A program made the translations under genes and the position numbers. The notes under the pieces are model-generated. The model did not search any database. It was not told where the DNA came from and worked only from the letters and a program-made list of their open reading frames with translations. DNA of 17,978 nucleotides from the NCBI GenBank assembly GCA_031425455.1, contig JANPJJ010000191.1, positions 1 to 17,978 on the forward strand, written 5' to 3'. Origin of the DNA: Sandaracinobacteroides sp031425455 (GTDB taxonomy: Bacteria > Pseudomonadota > Alphaproteobacteria > Sphingomonadales > Sphingomonadaceae). The stretch's first letter is position 1; each line of letters begins with the position of its first letter. Below, one piece after another: positions 1-8,587 of the stretch.

Positions 1-1827
1 CCGGTCGGAGGTATCGTAGTCGGTGCTGACGGTCTCGGGATTGCAGTTGACCATGATGGTCTCGAACCCTGCATCCTTCAGTGCGAAGGCCGCGTGGCAG
101 CAGCAATAGTCGAACTCGATCCCCTGCCCGATGCGGTTGGGCCCGCCGCCCAGGATCACGATCTTGCGCGCAGTCGTCGGCTCGGCCTCGCACTCGGTCC
201 CGCCGTAGGTGGAGTACATATAGGGTGTCAGGCTCTCGAACTCGGCGGCGCAGGTGTCGATGCGCTTGAAGACAGGGCGGACGCCGGCGCTGTGGCGGGT
301 TGCGCGAACCTCACTCTCGGACATGGCGGCCAATTTCGCCAGCCGCGCATCGGAGAAGCCCATCGCCTTCAGCGGGCGGAGATCGGCGGGCAGGCCGTGG
401 GCACGCACATCCTCTTCGGCCGCGACGATTTCGGCCAGGCGTTCCACGAACCACGGGTCATAACGCGAAACCCGGACCACCTCGCTCGGGACGATGCCCA
501 CGCGAAGCGCGTGCGCCGCGATCAGCAGCCGGTCGGGCGCGCGCCGCGCCAGCGCCGCCAGGACCTCGCCCTTGGAGGCATGCGCCAGATTCTCGGGCTC
601 ATCCAGCCCGGTCAGCCCGGTCTCCAGGCCGCGCAGCGCCTTCTGCAAGCTCTCGTTGAACGAGCGGCCGATCGCCATCACCTCGCCCACCGACTTCATC
701 GCGGTGCCGAGCGTCGTGTCGGAGCCCTTGAACTTCTCGAACGCAAAGCGCGGGATCTTGGTCACCACATAGTCGATCGTCGGCTCGAAACTGGCCGGGG
801 TCACGCCGGTGATGTCGTTGCGGATTTCGTCCAGCGTATAGCCGACCGCCAGCAGCGCGGCGACCTTGGCGATCGGGAAGCCGGTTGCCTTGGACGCAAG
901 CGCCGACGAGCGCGACACGCGCGGGTTCATTTCGATGACGACGAGGCGCCCGTCCTCCGGGTTGACCGCGAACTGCACGTTGGAGCCGCCGGTTTCCACC
1001 CCGATCTCGCGCAGGCACGCAATGCTTGCGTTGCGCATGATCTGGTATTCCTTGTCCGTCAGCGTCAGCGCCGGCGCGACGGTGATGGAATCGCCGGTGT
1101 GGGTGCCCATCGGATCGACGTTTTCGATAGAGCAGATGATGATGCAATTGTCCGCGCGATCCCGGACGACCTCCATCTCATACTCCTTCCAGCCGAGCAC
1201 CGATTCCTCGATCAGGACCTCGGTGGTGGGGCTCGCATCCAGTCCTCCAGCCACGATCTTCTGGAACTCGTCGCGGTTGTAGGCGATGCCGCCGCCTGTG
1301 CCGCCCAGGGTGAAGGACGGGCGGATGATGGCGGGCAGGCCGACCGTATCGAGCGCGGCGAGCGCGTCGGCCAGGCTGTGTGCGATTGCCGAGCGCGGCG
1401 ATTCCAGCCCGATCTTCGACATCGCGTCGCGGAACTGCAGCCGGTCCTCGGCCTTCTCGATCGCGGCGGCATCGGCGCCGATCATCTGCACGCCGAATTT
1501 CGCCAGCGTGCCATCCTTCGCCAGCGCCAGCGCCGTGTTCAGCGCGGTCTGCCCGCCCATCGTGGGCAGCACGGCATCGGGCCGCTCCTTCTCGATAATG
1601 CGCGCGACGATGGCGGGCGTGATCGGCTCCACATAGGTGGCGTCCGCCAGGTCCGGGTCGGTCATAATCGTCGCCGGGTTGGAGTTCACCAGGATCACCC
1701 GATAGCCCTCCCCCTTCAACGCCTTGATCGCCTGGGTTCCGGAGTAATCGAACTCGCACGCCTGCCCGATGATGATGGGGCCGGCGCCGATGACGAGGAT
1801 GGAGGCGATGTCGGTGCGTTTGGGCAT
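1..1827 (-). CDS. carB: Carbamoyl-phosphate synthase large subunit, 5' part (partial at window edge)
   Basis: Large (ammonia-using, ATP-grasp) subunit of carbamoyl-phosphate synthase. It makes carbamoyl phosphate from bicarbonate, ammonia delivered by CarA, and two ATP, feeding pyrimidine and arginine synthesis. The frame is open from the ATG at 1827 to the left edge, giving 609 residues of a protein usually about 1,070-1,110 long. Seen: the N-terminal nucleotide-binding start (ILVIGAGPIIIGQACEFDY, residues 10-28), E215 in WKEYEMEV, and E299/N301 in IEMNPRVSRSSALASKATGF, which fall at the same numbers as the E. coli ATP-grasp ligands. The second, carbamoyl-phosphate-forming half begins near residue 556 (GGGPNRIGQGIEFDY). 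The start has a good ribosome site, GAAGG at 1834-1838, 6 nt upstream. carA lies on the same strand but 1 kb upstream, separated by a lipoprotein gene and an opposite-strand toxin-antitoxin pair, so carB probably needs its own promoter. None was convincing in the 51 bp upstream. Confidence 0.98.
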   Translation of the reverse strand, partial: MPKRTDIASILVIGAGPIIIGQACEFDYSGTQAIKALKGEGYRVILVNSNPATIMTDPDLADATYVEPITPAIVARIIEKERPDAVLPTMGGQTALNTALALAKDGTLAKFGVQMIGADAAAIEKAEDRLQFRDAMSKIGLESPRSAIAHSLADALAALDTVGLPAIIRPSFTLGGTGGGIAYNRDEFQKIVAGGLDASPTTEVLIEESVLGWKEYEMEVVRDRADNCIIICSIENVDPMGTHTGDSITVAPALTLTDKEYQIMRNASIACLREIGVETGGSNVQFAVNPEDGRLVVIEMNPRVSRSSALASKATGFPIAKVAALLAVGYTLDEIRNDITGVTPASFEPTIDYVVTKIPRFAFEKFKGSDTTLGTAMKSVGEVMAIGRSFNESLQKALRGLETGLTGLDEPENLAHASKGEVLAALARRAPDRLLIAAHALRVGIVPSEVVRVSRYDPWFVERLAEIVAAEEDVRAHGLPADLRPLKAMGFSDARLAKLAAMSESEVRATRHSAGVRPVFKRIDTCAAEFESLTPYMYSTYGGTECEAEPTTARKIVILGGGPNRIGQGIEFDYCCCHAAFALKDAGFETIMVNCNPETVSTDYDTSDR

Positions 1828-1878
1828 TGGCGGCCTTCAGAGCGTTGTGGTAGGCGGAGACGGCAAGGAGTAGAGGTC

Positions 1879-2121
1879 GTGGAACGAGTGAGCTTCGACA
1901 TCGAACGGCAGGACGTCGCTGATGCCTTGCGCGATCAGGCAGCTTTGCACGGGCGCACGCTGGAGCAGGAACTGGCTGCGGTCGTCGCCAGAGGCGTTAC
2001 CGGTCAGGCACCCCTGGTCGATCGGTTGATCGCCATCTGTGGCGATGACAATGAAATGCATCTGACGATGCGCGATCTGATGGAGAGCGAGTCCGTTTTC
2101 TTCAATGATGATTTTAGTTGA
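1879..2121 (+). CDS. FitA/VapB-like ribbon-helix-helix antitoxin
   Basis: An 80-residue protein just upstream of and overlapping a PIN-domain toxin, so read as the cognate antitoxin. It should bind operator DNA as a dimer and neutralise the toxin. The N-terminus fits a ribbon-helix-helix fold: a beta strand VSFDI (4-8), helix near 12-25, a turn GRT, and helix TLEQELAAVVARG (27-39). This resembles FitA and plasmid-stability antitoxins. The acidic/aromatic tail (ESVFFNDDFS, 71-80) is the type of extension that packs into the PIN active site. I chose the GTG at 1879 because GGAG at 1867-1870 sits 8 nt upstream; GTG 1888 is possible but poorly spaced. The frame is open far upstream, antisense to carB, so automatic callers could greatly over-extend it. 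No clear operator repeat was seen. The family assignment comes from sequence pattern and context only. Confidence 0.8.
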   Translation: MERVSFDIERQDVADALRDQAALHGRTLEQELAAVVARGVTGQAPLVDRLIAICGDDNEMHLTMRDLMESESVFFNDDFS

Positions 2122-2521
2122 TACCAACGTCTGGAGCGAGGTTACCAAAGCCTCGCGCGACCAGCGCGTGGTGGAATGGCTTCGAGGGAACGACAAGCAG
2201 ACGATGCTGTCGGTGATCGTTGCCGGAGAGATCGAGCAGGGGATCGCGATGACAAGCGGTCCTGAAAAGCGCCGCGTGCTTACCAAATGGAAGCGCGAGC
2301 TTTTCGAAGACCATGTCGACAGAATCGTCGAGTTCGACCTTGCGGCTGCCCTTAAATGGGGCGAGCTGGCTGCACCGTTCCGACGAGACCGGCAGAACGG
2401 CCTCGTCGTCGATTTTATGCTAGCGGCGCAGGCGATTACCCGCGGGTTCGCGATTGCGACGCGAAACGGGAAGGACTTTCCGATTGAAGGCATTACGATA
2501 ATCGACCCTTGGACCGATTGA
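2105..2521 (+). CDS. PIN-domain toxin, FitB/VapC family ribonuclease
   Basis: Type II toxin of the PIN family, a magnesium-dependent endoribonuclease that usually cleaves tRNA or other RNA and halts translation when freed from its antitoxin. The 138 residues are full length for FitB/VapC. The acidic active-site set is visible: D6 in MILVDTNVWSE, E42 in AGEIEQGI, D103 in VVDFMLAAQA, and a fourth acidic position at D124 in TRNGKDF. The toxin appears catalytically intact. Two adjacent ATGs (2105 and 2108) can start it; the second gives the family-typical MILVDTN. No good Shine-Dalgarno precedes either. The reading frame overlaps the antitoxin by 17 nt (14 nt from the second ATG), so translational coupling is likely. 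It converges on the lipoprotein gene, with 22 bp between the two stops and no terminator visible. Its RNA target cannot be predicted here. Confidence 0.93.
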   Translation: MMILVDTNVWSEVTKASRDQRVVEWLRGNDKQTMLSVIVAGEIEQGIAMTSGPEKRRVLTKWKRELFEDHVDRIVEFDLAAALKWGELAAPFRRDRQNGLVVDFMLAAQAITRGFAIATRNGKDFPIEGITIIDPWTD

Positions 2522-2543
2522 GAATGTGCCATCTTGTCCCCTG

Positions 2544-2870
2544 TCATTGCACGGGGGAGGAAGGATGCGGGTCGTCTGCATACGCTTCATTGCCGATGAA
2601 GCCGATTGCTGGAATCCCCAAAGACCTAATCCCGTCCATCACACAATGCATGCGGTCGTAGGTCACCTCGCTCGCACCTTCTCCTCCAATCACCACATCT
2701 TTGCCATTCAGTTGAAAGATGATGCTTGGCACTTTGTAGCGCTTCGCGAGCTTATTCAGTTCGGCCCGGAGTTGCGCCTCGTTCGTTGGCGGTACGGCCG
2801 CAGGCTCAGAAGCCGTGCAGCCTGCAGCCATTGCTAACAAAGTCACAGCGACCAGCAGAGATTCTCTCAT
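2544..2870 (-). CDS. Small predicted lipoprotein with ExbD/TolR-like C-terminal domain
   Basis: A 108-residue protein of unknown function. It starts with a lipoprotein signal peptide (MRESLLVAVTLLAMAAGC), with the lipobox Cys at 18 preceded by Ala-Ala-Gly. Thr at +2 gives no inner-membrane retention signal, so an outer-membrane or periplasm-facing location is expected. After a short Pro-rich linker comes a predicted helix (EAQLRAELNKLAKRYKV, 31-47), a strand (SIIFQL), and then VTYDRMHCVMDGIRSLGI (69-86) followed by PAIGFIG. This last pattern resembles the periplasmic end of ExbD/TolR (Y...v..vmD..r..GI...g). That likeness is by eye only. The ATG at 2870 overlaps the carA TGA as ATGA, so translation is probably coupled to carA. 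The gene is clearly less GC-rich than carA, suggesting acquisition. The frame is open upstream to 3704 inside carA, but that stretch is a shadow. Confidence 0.78.
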   Translation of the reverse strand: MRESLLVAVTLLAMAAGCTASEPAAVPPTNEAQLRAELNKLAKRYKVPSIIFQLNGKDVVIGGEGASEVTYDRMHCVMDGIRSLGIPAIGFIGNEAYADDPHPSSPVQ

Positions 2871-4033
2871 CCCCGCAACCCCCCCACGAACCGCTTGAAC
2901 AGATAATAGCTGTCCTGCGGCCCCGGGCTTGCCTCGGGGTGGTGTTGGACGCTGAAGGCGGATTGATTGGTGAGTTCGAGGCCGCATAGCGTCTGGTCGA
3001 ACAGGCTTATGTGGGTGGGGCGGGCGTTGGCGGGCAGGGTTTCGGCGTTCACGGTGAAGCCGTGGTTCATGCTGGTGATCTCGACCTTGCCGCCCTCCAG
3101 CTGCTTCACCGGATGGTTGGCGCCGCGGTGGCCCTGGTGCATCTTCAGCGTCTTCGCGCCGATCGCGATGCCGAGCAGCTGGTGGCCGAGGCAGATGCCG
3201 AACAGCGGCTTTTTCGTGCCGAGCCATTGCTGGATGACGGGCACGGCGTACACGCCCGTTGCTGCCGGGTCGCCGGGGCCGTTGCTGAGGAACAGGCCGT
3301 CGGGGTTCAGGGCCATGATCTCGTCGAAGCTGGTGGTTGCCGGAACAACCGTCACGCGGGCGCCGGCGTCGACCAGCTGGCGCAGGATCGCGCGCTTTAT
3401 GCCGTAGTCGATGGCGACGACGTGCGGCGCGTCGGGGGGAAGGTGGCCGGGGTTGTAGCCCTCGCCCAGCTTCCAGGGGCCCTCGTCCCAGCGCCAGCTC
3501 TGGGTGCAGCTGACGTCTTTCGCGAGGTCCAGACCCTCCAGCCCGCTCCAGCCAGCGGCCTTTGCGACCAGCGCGTCGAGGTCGAACCGGCCGTCGCGGT
3601 TGTGTGCGATCACCGCGTTCGGCGCGCCGATCTTGCGAATGCGACGGGTAATGGCGCGGGTGTCGACACCCGCCAGACCGATCCGGCCCCAGTTGGCGAG
3701 CCACTGGTCGAAGCCCTGCGTGCTTCGGAAGTTGCTCGGCGCGGTCACCGGCTCGGCCATTACGCAGCCCAACGCGTGGGGGTTCGGCCCCTCGATATCC
3801 TCCGGATTGGCGCCGACATTGCCGATGTGCGGGAAGGTGAAGTTGATAATCTGGCCGGCATAGCTCGGGTCGGTCATCACTTCCTGGTAGCCGGTCATGG
3901 CGGTGTTGAAGCAGAGTTCGCCGACCGCCTCACCCTCGGCGCCCAGCCCCTGCCCCCGGTAGACAGTTCCATCCGCCAGAACCAGCACGCCGGTCGCGCG
4001 AAAGGCTTGGCGCGCGGGCGTGTGTTCGGCCAT
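2867..4033 (-). CDS. carA: Carbamoyl-phosphate synthase small subunit (glutamine amidotransferase)
   Basis: Glutaminase subunit of carbamoyl-phosphate synthase. It hydrolyses glutamine and channels ammonia to CarB. At 388 residues it is full length. The N-terminal CPSase small-chain domain (about 14-150) carries FNTAMTGYQEVMTDPSYAGQ (42-61). The class I glutamine amidotransferase domain (about 204-385) has the nucleophile C281 in GICLGHQ and the His/Glu pair H365 and E367 in HHPEASPGP, so the triad is intact. SNGPGDP (250-256) is also typical. The ATG at 4033 is supported by GAGGA at 4041-4045, 7 nt upstream. It is divergent from the YqeY-dnaG-rpoD cluster across 110 bp. Downstream it overlaps the lipoprotein gene by 4 nt. 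carB is not adjacent, which is unusual for a carAB pair. A run of seven G (minus strand, 2879-2885) lies four codons before the stop. Confidence 0.98.
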   Translation of the reverse strand: MAEHTPARQAFRATGVLVLADGTVYRGQGLGAEGEAVGELCFNTAMTGYQEVMTDPSYAGQIINFTFPHIGNVGANPEDIEGPNPHALGCVMAEPVTAPSNFRSTQGFDQWLANWGRIGLAGVDTRAITRRIRKIGAPNAVIAHNRDGRFDLDALVAKAAGWSGLEGLDLAKDVSCTQSWRWDEGPWKLGEGYNPGHLPPDAPHVVAIDYGIKRAILRQLVDAGARVTVVPATTSFDEIMALNPDGLFLSNGPGDPAATGVYAVPVIQQWLGTKKPLFGICLGHQLLGIAIGAKTLKMHQGHRGANHPVKQLEGGKVEITSMNHGFTVNAETLPANARPTHISLFDQTLCGLELTNQSAFSVQHHPEASPGPQDSYYLFKRFVGGLRG

Positions 4034-4143
4034 CGGCAGATCCTCGGGTGTCGGGTTTTCGGCTAAGGCGCCGCGTTACGGGGCGCTTGCCCGTTGGTCA
4101 ATGGCGCCGCCCCGCTTATGTGGGGTGTAATCAGGAGAGTTGC

Positions 4144-4614
4144 ATGATCCGAGACGATATCAAGGCCGCCCAGATCGAGGCGATGAAGGCGAAGGAGGCG
4201 GCCCGATTGGGCGCGATCCGCCTGATCCTTTCGACCCTGAAGAACAAGGATATCGAGCTGCGCACCGGCCCTGCCCCGGCAGATGACGACGTGGTCGTGA
4301 TGGATGTGCTTGGCAAAATGGCCAAGCAGCGCCGCGAGTCGATCGAGATGTTCGAGAAGGGCAACCGCCAGGAGCTTGCAGACGCCGAAAAGGCCGAGCT
4401 GGCGGTAATCGAGAGCTTCCTGCCGCACCAGATGCCCGACGCCGAGGCGCAAGCTTCGATCGCCGCGATCGTGAAGGAGGCCGGCGCCACCAGCGTGAAA
4501 GACATGGGCGCGGTGATGGCGCTGGTGAAGGCGCGCCTCACCGGCCAGCTCGACATGTCGAAGGCGTCGGGATTCGTAAAGGCGGCGCTCGCCGCCTCAC
4601 CCGAAAAAGCGTGA
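4144..4614 (+). CDS. GatB/YqeY domain protein
   Basis: A 156-residue YqeY-family protein, related to the C-terminal tRNA-binding domain of the GatB amidotransferase subunit. The exact role of stand-alone YqeY proteins is not settled. Seen: the N-terminal helical region with MIRDDIKAAQIEAMKAKE (1-18), LGAIRLILSTLKNKDIELR (22-40), VLGKMAKQRRESIEMFEKG, the central LAVIESFLPHQM, and the C-terminal three-helix part ending KARLTGQLDMSKASGFVKAAL, all typical of the family. The ATG at 4144 has AGGAG (4133-4137) 6 nt upstream. It lies 18 bp upstream of dnaG on the same strand and probably forms an operon with dnaG and rpoD, occupying the place that rpsU has in the E. coli rpsU-dnaG-rpoD operon. Its 3' end holds one copy of a 19-nt imperfect direct repeat shared with the dnaG leader. 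Confidence 0.95.
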   Translation: MIRDDIKAAQIEAMKAKEAARLGAIRLILSTLKNKDIELRTGPAPADDDVVVMDVLGKMAKQRRESIEMFEKGNRQELADAEKAELAVIESFLPHQMPDAEAQASIAAIVKEAGATSVKDMGAVMALVKARLTGQLDMSKASGFVKAALAASPEKA

Positions 4615-4628
4615 AGGCGGCGCTCGCC
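4575..4628. repeat. Imperfect 19-nt direct repeat across the yqeY-dnaG junction
   Basis: The sequence CGTAAAGGCGGCGCTCGCC at 4575-4593 recurs with a single change at 4610-4628, offset by 35 nt. The first copy codes for the last part of the YqeY protein. The second contains its stop codon and fills the space before the dnaG start. It looks like a small local duplication that created or extended the spacer. The second copy includes GAAGG (4613-4617), the only Shine-Dalgarno-like element before dnaG, though 15 nt from its ATG. Confidence 0.8.
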
Positions 4629-4632
4629 TGAC

Positions 4633-6471
4633 ATGAGCCTGCCTGCCGACTTCCTCGATGACCTCAGGGCCCGCGTCGGCCTGGTGTCGGTGGTCGGCCG
4701 GCGCGTAAAGCTGACCCGCGCGGGCCGCGAGATGAAGGGCTGCTGCCCGTTTCACAACGAAAAATCGCCAAGCTTCTACGTCAACGAGGACAAGGGCTTC
4801 TATCACTGCTTCGGTTGCGGCGCACACGGGGATGCGATCGGTTTCGTGATGGCGCAGGACGGGCTCGGCTTCATGGATGCCGTGAAGTCGCTCGCCGCCG
4901 AAGCGGGACTTGCCGTTCCGGAGCCGCAGCGCCGCAATCCCGAGGACCTGAAGCGTGCCGGGCTGCTCGATTTGCTGGCGGCTGCGGCCGACTGGTATCG
5001 TGCCCAGCTGGCCTCGGCCGGTGGGGCGGACGCGCGCGCCTATCTGGCGAAGCGCGAAGTGGCGCCCGAGCAGCTCGCCGGCTTTGGCCTGGGCTTCGCG
5101 CCCGACAGCCGCGATGCATTGTCGAAGGCATTGATGGCGAAATTTGCAGATATCGATCCGTCGCTGCTGCTGGAAGCCGGCCTGACCGGCGAGACGGACG
5201 CTGGTTCCGGCGCAGCACGCCGCTACGACCGGTTCCGCGGTCGCCTCATCTTCCCGATCCACGACGCCCGCGGGCGCGCCGTCGGCTTCGGCGGGCGCGC
5301 TCTCGGTCAGGTCGAGCCCAAATATCTGAACTCCTCCGAAGGCCAGGTCTTTCACAAGGGTCGCCTGCTATATAATCTGCACCGCGCCGCGCCGGCCGCG
5401 CGCAAGTCCGGCCGGCTGCTGATCGTCGAAGGCTATATGGATGTGGTGGGGCTTGCCGGTGCCGGCATTGCGGAGGCGGTCGCGCCGCTGGGCACTGCAC
5501 TCACCGAAGACCAGATGAAGCTCGCCTGGAAGCTCGTGCCCGAGCCCGTGCTGGCGTTCGACGGCGATGGTGCCGGGATCCGCGCCGCGCTGCGGGCTGC
5601 CACGCGCGCGCTGCCGCTGCTCGGACCCGGGCGCAGCCTTTCGTTCGTGACGTTGCCCAAGGGGCAGGACCCGGACGATCTCGCGCGAACCGGGGGCAAG
5701 GCCGCCGTGGAAGCTTTGCTGAAGACCGCCCAGCCGCTGGACCGCTTCCTGTTCGACCGCGAGGCCGGCGCCGCACCGCTGGACACCCCGGAACGTCGTG
5801 CCGCGTTCAAAGCCCGGCTAAAAGCGCTGGCCGGGGAAATCGGCGACCGCGATGTGCGGCGGGACTATCTGTCGACCTGGCTCGACCGCGCCGACGCTCT
5901 CACCCGCAGGCCGGCCCGCGTACCCCTCGGACGCGTGCAGACCGGGGGTCGCGGCGGCCCCGCACGCGGGGGCTGGCAGCCGCCGATCCCGCCGGTGCTG
6001 GCCGAAACCCGCGCGGCTGCCACCACCGCGAACGACACCCCCGTCGGCATGCTGCTGAAGCGGCTCAGCCTCTGCCCCGGCCAGGTCGACGCCTGTGTCG
6101 AAGCGTTGATCGAGCTTCCGATCGGGTCCCCACTGCTGACCCGCGCCCGCGATCTTATCATCGAAGGACGCGAGCCCGGCGAACTGCTGGCCGGCTACCG
6201 GGCGCTGTCACTCGGGGACAACAGCGACCCGGCACTGCCGTCGCGAATCGCACACGCCCTTGCGTCTATCGCCGAGTCGCACCACATAGCGGGTCGAGAC
6301 AGGCCGTCCTCCGACAACCCTATAGCTGAGCACCGAGGTTCCGATTCGCTTGAAGCCGCCTTTGCGCGCAACCAGGCGGCCGCGCGAAGCTATGAAGACG
6401 GGGTTCGGGCGAAGGCTGCGCTGGGAACCGAACCGGGATCGGATACGCGGCGAGACGATGATCAGGCGTGA
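4633..6471 (+). CDS. dnaG: DNA primase
   Basis: DnaG makes the RNA primers for chromosome replication at the fork, working with the replicative helicase. It has 612 residues, within the usual 580-660. Domains seen: an N-terminal zinc-binding CHC2 domain with C38-x2-H41 and C59-x2-C62 (CPFH, CFGC); the basic RNA-polymerase-like core (RFRGRLIFPIHDARGRAVGF, 200-219); and the TOPRIM catalytic fold with E266 (LLIVEGYMDV) and D310/D312 (AFDGDGAG), so it should be active. The helicase-binding C-terminal region starts near 468 (DTPVGMLLKRL). The last roughly 75 residues (after GDNSDPALPS) lack obvious hydrophobic helix patterns, use more mixed codons than the rest and end in a polar tail, so the helicase-contact end looks atypical. 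ATG 4633 was chosen because it gives the family-typical start; its ribosome site is weak (GAAGG, 15 nt upstream), so coupling to the YqeY gene 18 bp upstream is likely. Confidence 0.97.
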   Translation: MSLPADFLDDLRARVGLVSVVGRRVKLTRAGREMKGCCPFHNEKSPSFYVNEDKGFYHCFGCGAHGDAIGFVMAQDGLGFMDAVKSLAAEAGLAVPEPQRRNPEDLKRAGLLDLLAAAADWYRAQLASAGGADARAYLAKREVAPEQLAGFGLGFAPDSRDALSKALMAKFADIDPSLLLEAGLTGETDAGSGAARRYDRFRGRLIFPIHDARGRAVGFGGRALGQVEPKYLNSSEGQVFHKGRLLYNLHRAAPAARKSGRLLIVEGYMDVVGLAGAGIAEAVAPLGTALTEDQMKLAWKLVPEPVLAFDGDGAGIRAALRAATRALPLLGPGRSLSFVTLPKGQDPDDLARTGGKAAVEALLKTAQPLDRFLFDREAGAAPLDTPERRAAFKARLKALAGEIGDRDVRRDYLSTWLDRADALTRRPARVPLGRVQTGGRGGPARGGWQPPIPPVLAETRAAATTANDTPVGMLLKRLSLCPGQVDACVEALIELPIGSPLLTRARDLIIEGREPGELLAGYRALSLGDNSDPALPSRIAHALASIAESHHIAGRDRPSSDNPIAEHRGSDSLEAAFARNQAAARSYEDGVRAKAALGTEPGSDTRRDDDQA

Positions 6472-6510
6472 TGGGCACCGGTCCATCGCGCCCAAAATGA
6501 CAGGAACGGC

Positions 6511-8524
<2,014 letters not shown>

Positions 8525-8532
<8 letters not shown>

Positions 8533-8552
8533 GTTTCCCAACAGCTGAGTTT
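8525..8552. repeat. 12-nt direct repeat spanning the rpoD stop codon
   Basis: ACAGCTGAGTTT occurs at 8525-8536, where it includes the last codons and the TGA of rpoD, and again exactly at 8541-8552, offset 16 nt, immediately before the hairpin at 8553. It probably arose by local slippage or duplication. No function is apparent. Confidence 0.8.
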
Positions 8553-8576
8553 GCCGGGCCGGCGCGCCGGTCCGGC
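8553..8576. terminator. Strong GC hairpin between convergent genes, candidate bidirectional terminator
   Basis: The arms GCCGGGCCGG and CCGGTCCGGC pair over 10 positions (one G-U on the plus-strand RNA) around a CGCG loop. It lies 20 nt after the rpoD stop and 11 nt beyond the stop of the converging secreted-protein gene. No run of T follows on either strand, so it is not a classical intrinsic terminator. It could still stop transcription, block read-through between the convergent genes, or protect the rpoD mRNA 3' end. Confidence 0.55.
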
Positions 8577-8587
8577 AGGTGCAGCCG

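Noticed and set aside
94..1878. Long plus-strand open frame leading into the antitoxin
   Set aside because: It is antisense to carB and open only because of GC-rich codon structure. Only the last 80 codons, after a GTG with a good ribosome site, look like a real protein.
1837..2547. Minus-strand open frame of 236 codons across the toxin-antitoxin region
   Set aside because: Its product has no recognisable pattern and lies antisense to a convincing PIN toxin and antitoxin.
2526..2837. Plus-strand 103-codon frame opposite the lipoprotein
   Set aside because: The minus strand encodes a signal peptide with a lipobox and an ordered domain, while the plus frame gives an unremarkable Arg/His/Cys-rich product.
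3011..4066. Plus-strand 351-codon frame opposite carA
   Set aside because: Shadow of carA, which has an intact catalytic triad.
4087..4122. Possible promoter for the YqeY-dnaG-rpoD cluster (TTGGTC with TATGTG)
   Set aside because: Only about half of each hexamer matches and the implied start would fall in the ribosome site. Too weak to annotate.
6259..6354. Heat-shock-like CTTG elements (6259, 6349) near the dnaG 3' end
   Set aside because: No matching -10 element of the sigma-32 type follows at a proper distance.
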